Source: VRUE01 sp035557635
Lineage (GTDB): Bacteria; Actinomycetota; Thermoleophilia; Solirubrobacterales; 70-9
Length of the DNA stretch: 64,000 bases
Assembly (NCBI GenBank): GCA_035557635.1
Contig: DATMDR010000049.1
Location: forward strand, 14,551 to 78,550
Reading direction: 5' to 3'
The translations under genes and the position numbers were made by a program. The notes under the pieces are model-generated. The model saw nothing but the letters and a program-made list of their open reading frames with translations, was not told the origin of the DNA and made no database searches. Numbering within the stretch: the stretch's first letter is position 1; each line of letters begins with the position of its first letter. Positions 60,458 through 64,000 of this stretch are shown here, one piece after another.

Positions 60458-61369
60458 TGTAGTTACTCAGCACGTTGTTCCAGCTCGGCGAGCCGAGTCG
60501 CGGGCGCCTTGTGGCCAAGGGAGCCGTGTCGTCTCCTGAAGTTGTAGTGATCGAGCCAGCCGGGCAGCGCCGCGGTGCGCTCTGCCGAGGAGCCATAGAT
60601 GGCGCCATAGCCCAGCGGTTGGCGAGCGTCTGGATGAAGCGCTCGGCCTTGCCGTTGGTCTGGGGCCGATAGGGGCGGGTGAAGATGTGGCGCATATCGA
60701 GCTCGGCGCAGGCCTGCGCGTGCACGGCGGAGCGGTAACAGGAGCCATTGTCTGAGAGCACCCGCTCGACCTGAACTCCCATTCCCTTGAACCAACTGAC
60801 AGCTCGGCGCAAGAAGCCTGCCGTCGTGGTGCCCTTCTCGTCGGCCAAGACCTCAACATAGGCGAGGCGGGTGGCGTCATCGACGCAGACGTGGACGAAC
60901 TCCCAGCCGGTGGCCCCCTTGCCGTGGTTGCCCCGGCGCCTTTGGAGCCGATCCTCCCCAGCTTCTTGATGTCGACATGGATCAGCTCTCCGGGGCGCTT
61001 TCGCTCGTAGCGGTTCGGCGGCTAGGGAGGGCAAGGCGACTGCGCTTGCCCAGCCCAATCCGGGCCAGCCACCTCGAGACGGTCGACAGCGCCATGCCTA
61101 AGACCTCGGCGATCTCAGCAGCCCAGCCTCTCCCTCGGTTCGCCAGCGAGACAGCCACTTGCGGGCGCTCCGCTCGCTGATGCCGGCGGCCTCGGCCGCC
61201 ACCATCAGCGACCAGTTCTCCTCTTCGATGCGCTTGATCAGCAGCTTGCGGCTGTTCGGGCAGGTGCGGGCGTTAGCGTGGATCCTCATCCGGTGTCCTC
61301 CTTGATCTGGGTGGCTCGCACCCCCAGCCTTTAAGGAGGCCCGGATGAACAACGTTGTGAAGAACTACA
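60458..61369 (-). mobile_element. IS481-family element, decayed
   Basis: This 912-bp insertion has terminal inverted repeats TGTAGTTACTCAGCACGTTG / TGTAGTTCTTCACAACGTTG (19 of 23 positions) and a 6-bp target duplication GCTAGC (60452-60457 and 61370-61375). This fits the NCTAGN target with 6-bp duplication known for IS481. The right duplication covers the moeZ stop codon. The transposase is broken and the element is shorter than a typical IS481 (about 1 kb). Confidence 0.9.
60463..61289 (-). pseudogene. IS481 transposase, frameshifted and deleted
   Basis: The N-terminal HTH part begins at ATG 61289 (KLLIKRIEEENWSLMVAAEA) and is cut after WRTEGEAGL by a deletion. The catalytic core (VHVCVDDATRLAYVEVLADE, VLSDNGSCYRS, GKAERFIQTLANRW) continues in another frame. 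A one-base loss after NRWA shifts the end out of frame; copy 2 reads through that position. DDE residues survive but no single protein can be made. Downstream frames end in AELEQRAE as in copy 2. Confidence 0.88.
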
Positions 61370-61370
61370 G

Positions 61371-62531
61371 CTAGCCGGCGCAGAAGAGCGCGTAGTCGGG
61401 GAACTGGCCCATCTCCGCCTCGGGGATCTCCGGCGCGTTCTCGCCGCAGATCGGGCACTCGGGGTCGCGCCGCACCTTGAGCTCGGTGAAGCGGGTGCTG
61501 AGCGCGTCGAAGAGGAGCAGGCGGCCGATCAGCGGCTCGCCGATGCCGAGCACCAGCTTCAGCACCTCGTTGGCCTGGAGCAGGCCCATCGTCCCGGCCA
61601 TCGCCCCGAGCACGCCGTTGGCCGAGCAGCTCGGCGCCAACTCGGCCGGCGGCGGTGTCGGGTAGAGGCAGCGATAGCAGGGTCCCTCGTAGGGGACGAA
61701 GGTCGAGATCTGACCGTCGAAGCTGAGGATCGAGGCGGAGACGACCGGCTTGCGCAGCCGCACCGAGGCGTCGTTGAGCAGGTAACGGGTGGGGAAGTTG
61801 TCGGCCCCGTCGACGATCACGTCGTAGTCCTCGATGATCTCGAGGATGTTGGAGGCGTCGAGCCGCAGGCGGTGCTCGACCACTTTCACGTCGGGGTTGA
61901 GCGCCTCGATCGTCAGCCGCGCCGACTCCGTCTTCGGCATGCCGACCCGCTCAGTGTTGTGGATCACCTGGCGCTGCAGGTTGGAGGCGTCGACGACGTC
62001 GTCGTCGACCAGGCCCATCGTGCCGATGCCGGCCGCGGCGAGGTAGAGCGCGGTGGGCGCGCCGAGCCCGCCGGCGCCGACCAGCAGCACTTTGGCGTTC
62101 AGCATCTTCAGCTGGCCCTCGACCCCGACCTCGGGCAGCAGCGTGTGGCGCGAGTAGCGGTCGCGCTGCTCGGCGGTCATCCCCTCGGCCGCGACCACCG
62201 GCATGCCCTGCTCCTGCCAGGCGAGGATCCCGCCGGCCATCGAGGCGACGTCCTCGTAGCCGAGCGCCTGCATCTGCTCGGCCGCCTTGTAGGAGCGGTT
62301 GCCGCTGCGGCAGTAGAGGATCGTGCGGGCGGACTTGTCGGGCGCGGCGGCGGCGATCTCGTCACCGAGCAGCCCCGGCGGCACCAGCTTGCCGCCCTCG
62401 AGGCGGGCCTCCTGGAACTCGTGCGGCTCGCGCGTGTCGATCAGGACGACGTCGCCGCCCTCGATCTCCTGCGCCGCCTCGAACGGCTCGATCTCCTCGA
62501 CTAGCTGCTTGGCCTGCGTCTCCGGCGCCAT
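61371..62531 (-). CDS. moeZ: MoeZ-like sulfur-carrier activating enzyme with N-terminal rhodanese
   Basis: This E1-like adenylyltransferase and sulfurtransferase charges CysO/MoaD/ThiS carriers. The 386-residue protein has a rhodanese domain first (about 15-110; Cys74 in ILYCRSGNRS). The ThiF domain follows: LLVGAGGLGAPTALYLAAAG, the DNLQR-type loop SNLQRQVIHNTE, zinc cysteines CYRC and CPIC, and the SCSANGVLG cysteine. Most MoeZ have the rhodanese at the C-terminus. The stop codon is inside the IS481 target duplication. The palindrome TACTTCATAAAGTA lies about 50 bp upstream, with AGGAGAGG just before the ATG. Confidence 0.93.
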   Translation of the reverse strand: MAPETQAKQLVEEIEPFEAAQEIEGGDVVLIDTREPHEFQEARLEGGKLVPPGLLGDEIAAAAPDKSARTILYCRSGNRSYKAAEQMQALGYEDVASMAGGILAWQEQGMPVVAAEGMTAEQRDRYSRHTLLPEVGVEGQLKMLNAKVLLVGAGGLGAPTALYLAAAGIGTMGLVDDDVVDASNLQRQVIHNTERVGMPKTESARLTIEALNPDVKVVEHRLRLDASNILEIIEDYDVIVDGADNFPTRYLLNDASVRLRKPVVSASILSFDGQISTFVPYEGPCYRCLYPTPPPAELAPSCSANGVLGAMAGTMGLLQANEVLKLVLGIGEPLIGRLLLFDALSTRFTELKVRRDPECPICGENAPEIPEAEMGQFPDYALFCAG

Positions 62532-62578
62532 GCCTCTCCTAAGTGGAATGCCTAAATACCCGAATTCCGATCCGGCTT

Positions 62579-62592
62579 TACTTCATAAAGTA
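62579..62592. promoter_or_regulatory. Palindrome upstream of moeZ, same as cysM site
   Basis: TACTTCATAAAGTA, followed by TAG, differs by one central base from the cysM site at 50520-50533. On the coding strand it contains TATACT as a possible -10. Shared placement upstream of two genes of one pathway suggests a common regulator. Confidence 0.55.
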
Positions 62593-62602
62593 TAGCGGGC
62601 GG

Positions 62603-63118
62603 CTAGGCTCGCTCACTCGAGTCGAAGACCTGTTCCACGAAGAAGCGCGCGGCGGGCTCTAGCCGGTCCCCATAGGTGCGCTCGGCGATGGCAAGCACTT
62701 CCTCGGCCTGGGTGAGTCCCAGCTCGCCGGCCAGCAGGCGCAGATCGTCTTCGTCCTCACCCACACGGTGGGCAAGGACCTTGAGCGCGAGCAACGTCTC
62801 CGGAGAAGCTGCGAGACAACGGAGTCCCGGTAGGTCGAGGATCGGCGCGGCGGCCGGATCGTCTCCCGCCAAAAAACCCTTTACGGCGTCATTGAGCCAT
62901 CCGCCAGGCAACCCGAGACGCCCGGCTACGACCTCAGCCGCTTCGTAGACGACGCTCTTCGGCTCGAACACGGCATCGATGTCGCGGGTCGCCCGCCGCT
63001 CGTCGAAGGCGAGCGCGATCGCGGCACCTCCCACCACGTACATCTCCGCGCTGACGCCTCGGCGATCCAGCTCCCCGGCCAAGGCCGTGAGGGCGTCGAT
63101 GATTTCGCCCCGGTCCAT
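62603..63118 (-). CDS. DUF6036-like nucleotidyltransferase-fold protein
   Basis: The 171-residue protein has the minimal nucleotidyltransferase pattern YVVGGAAIALAFDERRATRD followed by IDAVFEP, giving a GG..A and D-x-D-like metal site. Helical ends include SPETLLALKVLAHRVGEDED. It is preceded, 3 bp apart, by a gene for a 144-residue protein of unknown family. Similar nucleotidyltransferase pairs act as AbiE-like or MNT-type toxin-antitoxin modules; which partner would be toxic is unclear. Confidence 0.72.
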   Translation of the reverse strand: MDRGEIIDALTALAGELDRRGVSAEMYVVGGAAIALAFDERRATRDIDAVFEPKSVVYEAAEVVAGRLGLPGGWLNDAVKGFLAGDDPAAAPILDLPGLRCLAASPETLLALKVLAHRVGEDEDDLRLLAGELGLTQAEEVLAIAERTYGDRLEPAARFFVEQVFDSSERA

Positions 63119-63121
63119 CGC

Positions 63122-63556
63122 TCAGACGCGGTGCAGGGAACGCTCTGGGACGAAGATGCCCCGGCGCCTGAATGCGGCGGGGGCTTGGGCAATCGACACC
63201 GCCTGGAATCCGCGTACGTCACTGACGAACCAGAAGCGGTCCAGGAAGCGATCCCGCTCCACCGACCACCCAGGCCGCTCGAGGTCGTATATCGCTGCCA
63301 AATGCTCCGCCAGGGCGCCGAGGTATGCGTCGTAGCGACGCTCCCCGGTCGTCACCGGCCGCTCGGCGATGGCCTCCTCGCACAACCGCTTCTCGCTGCG
63401 CAGCGAGAACTCGTCGAGGAACTCACGAACAGCCGGCTGGAAGTCTTCGCCCGCGCAGGCACGACGCGCGACTCCAGCCAAGCTTTGGGTCAACCGCTCA
63501 GCGGGAGGAGGGTGCGATGCAAGCCAATCGGAGCGCGTGGTCAGCGGCAGGGACAT
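63122..63556 (-). CDS. Partner protein of the nucleotidyltransferase, unknown
   Basis: The 144-residue protein is helical and charged, with WSVERDRFLDRFWFVSDVRG and a conserved-looking end APAAFRRRGIFVPERSLHRV. No HEPN RxxxxH or helix-turn-helix motif is evident. It starts with ATG and is first of the two-gene unit between moeZ and the second IS481 copy. The role (toxin or antitoxin) is inferred only from pairing. Confidence 0.6.
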   Translation of the reverse strand: MSLPLTTRSDWLASHPPPAERLTQSLAGVARRACAGEDFQPAVREFLDEFSLRSEKRLCEEAIAERPVTTGERRYDAYLGALAEHLAAIYDLERPGWSVERDRFLDRFWFVSDVRGFQAVSIAQAPAAFRRRGIFVPERSLHRV

Positions 63557-63599
63557 GGTTGGGAGATCGTAGGGACTGGGCCGGTTAGCGAGACCTAGC

Positions 63600-64000
63600 T
63601 GTAGTTACTCAGCACGTTGTTCCAGCTCGGCAAGTCGGGCTGCGGGCGGCCTGTGGCCAAGGGAGCCGTGTCGTCTCCTGAAGTTGTAGTGATCGAGCCA
63701 GCCGGGCAGCGCCCCGGTCCGCTCGGACGAGGAGCCGTAGATCGCTCCGTAGGCCCAGCGGTTGGTGAGCGTCTGGATGAATCTCTCCGCCTTGCCGTTG
63801 GTGCGGGGCCGGTAGGGCCGGGTGAAGATGTGGCGCATTTCGAGCTCGGCGCAGGCCTGCGCATGGACACCTGAGCGGTAGCAGGCGCCGTTGTCTGAGA
63901 GCACCCGCTCGGCCTCGATCCCCATTCCCTTAAACCAGGCAACCGCCCGGCGCAGGAACCCTGCCGCGGTGGCGCCCTTCTCGTCGGCCAATACCTCCAC
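63600..64000 (-). mobile_element. IS481-family element, copy 2 (cut by window edge)
   Basis: The left end reads TGTAGTTACTCAGCACGTTG, identical to copy 1, and CCTAGC (63594-63599) is the expected NCTAGN target. It has the same orientation as copy 1, but the internal sequence has diverged, so it is a different member. The rest lies beyond the window. Confidence 0.88.
63605..64000 (-). CDS. IS481 transposase, C-terminal part
   Basis: The last ~131 residues of a DDE transposase are intact here: VLSDNGACYRSGVHAQACAE (second Asp), HIFTRPYRPRTNGKAERFIQ (catalytic Glu), DHYNFRRRHGSLGH and the end AELEQRAE. Unlike copy 1 there is no frameshift after NRWAYGAIYG. The N-terminus is outside the window, so activity cannot be judged. 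Confidence 0.88.
   Translation of the reverse strand: MEVLADEKGATAAGFLRRAVAWFKGMGIEAERVLSDNGACYRSGVHAQACAELEMRHIFTRPYRPRTNGKAERFIQTLTNRWAYGAIYGSSSERTGALPGWLDHYNFRRRHGSLGHRPPAARLAELEQRAE

Noticed and set aside
61370..62531. moeZ destroyed by IS481
   Set aside because: The insertion duplicates GCTAGC, so the TAG stop and all codons remain.
1..64000. tRNA, rRNA and CRISPR loci
   Set aside because: No cloverleaf with a TTCRA arm, no rRNA core sequence and no repeat-spacer array was noticed by eye; a covariance-model scan was not possible.

Overview
The window is high-G+C chromosomal DNA with GTG and TTG starts and dense ATGA/GTGA/TTGA gene overlaps. It reads as an actinobacterium, most likely class Thermoleophilia (Solirubrobacterales-like). 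The inference rests on several gene types: a GuaB3-type IMP dehydrogenase, actinobacterial CysM/CysO/Mec sulfur-carrier genes, an S9 protein with a long acidic Pro/Ala/Glu N-terminal extension, and large exported beta-propeller proteins ending in Lys/Arg-rich tails. No rRNA, tRNA or CRISPR array was found.

Layout. Positions 86-6441 (minus) hold a cytochrome c oxidase operon, ctaC-ctaD-usp-ctaE, with a universal-stress-like gene embedded between ctaD and ctaE, a second stress-like membrane protein downstream and a glycosyltransferase upstream. Positions 6474-8187 hold small zinc-ribbon, membrane and secreted proteins around a 121-bp inverted repeat. Positions 8331-13605 (plus) form one tightly overlapping run: a small AtzG-like protein, an amidase, an ABC exporter (ATPase plus two permeases) and a glycoside hydrolase. 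Positions 13674-24912 (minus) are housekeeping: rplM, rpsI, glmM, glmS, a DUF3352 lipoprotein, acpS, nnr, a CBS protein, alr, a CCA-type nucleotidyltransferase and infA. Positions 24980-27101 (plus) carry an M23 peptidase and a Zur-like regulator with a ZIP transporter behind a palindromic Fur/Zur-like box. Positions 27111-37030 (minus) carry guaA, guaB3, a PfkB kinase, a D,D-carboxypeptidase, a LysM protein, pyrF, HU, the tldD/pmbA pair and a roadblock protein. Positions 37050-48826 hold an AbiEi-DUF559 protein, a CDF exporter, rdgB, rph, a Flp-type pilin, a glycosyltransferase, nadB, hyuA/hyuB, a DUF1802 protein and a degenerate peptidase-like protein.

The most interesting part is 48823-62531. 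A CysO-dependent cysteine biosynthesis set (mec, cysM, cysO) lies at 49124-50863, and its activating enzyme moeZ lies 10.5 kb away at 61371-62531. A 45-bp copy of the moeZ 3' end sits directly upstream of cysO. Between the two moeZ 3' ends are a tetR pseudogene, four exported proteins of unusual type (a cysteine-containing secreted protein, two giant repeat proteins and a collagen-like protein) and a decayed IS481-family element inserted exactly at the moeZ stop codon. This looks like a formerly contiguous moeZ-cysO-cysM-mec operon interrupted by an island. cysM and moeZ still share the promoter-proximal palindrome TACTTCAWAAAGTA. A second IS481 copy runs off the right edge; between the two IS copies are moeZ and a two-gene nucleotidyltransferase module that may be a toxin-antitoxin pair.

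Other recurring features are a 64-bp hairpin-forming repeat in two intergenic gaps (771-834, 13608-13671) and three genes (pyrF, nadB and the gene at 48095) whose conserved N-termini lie upstream of any ATG/GTG/TTG codon.
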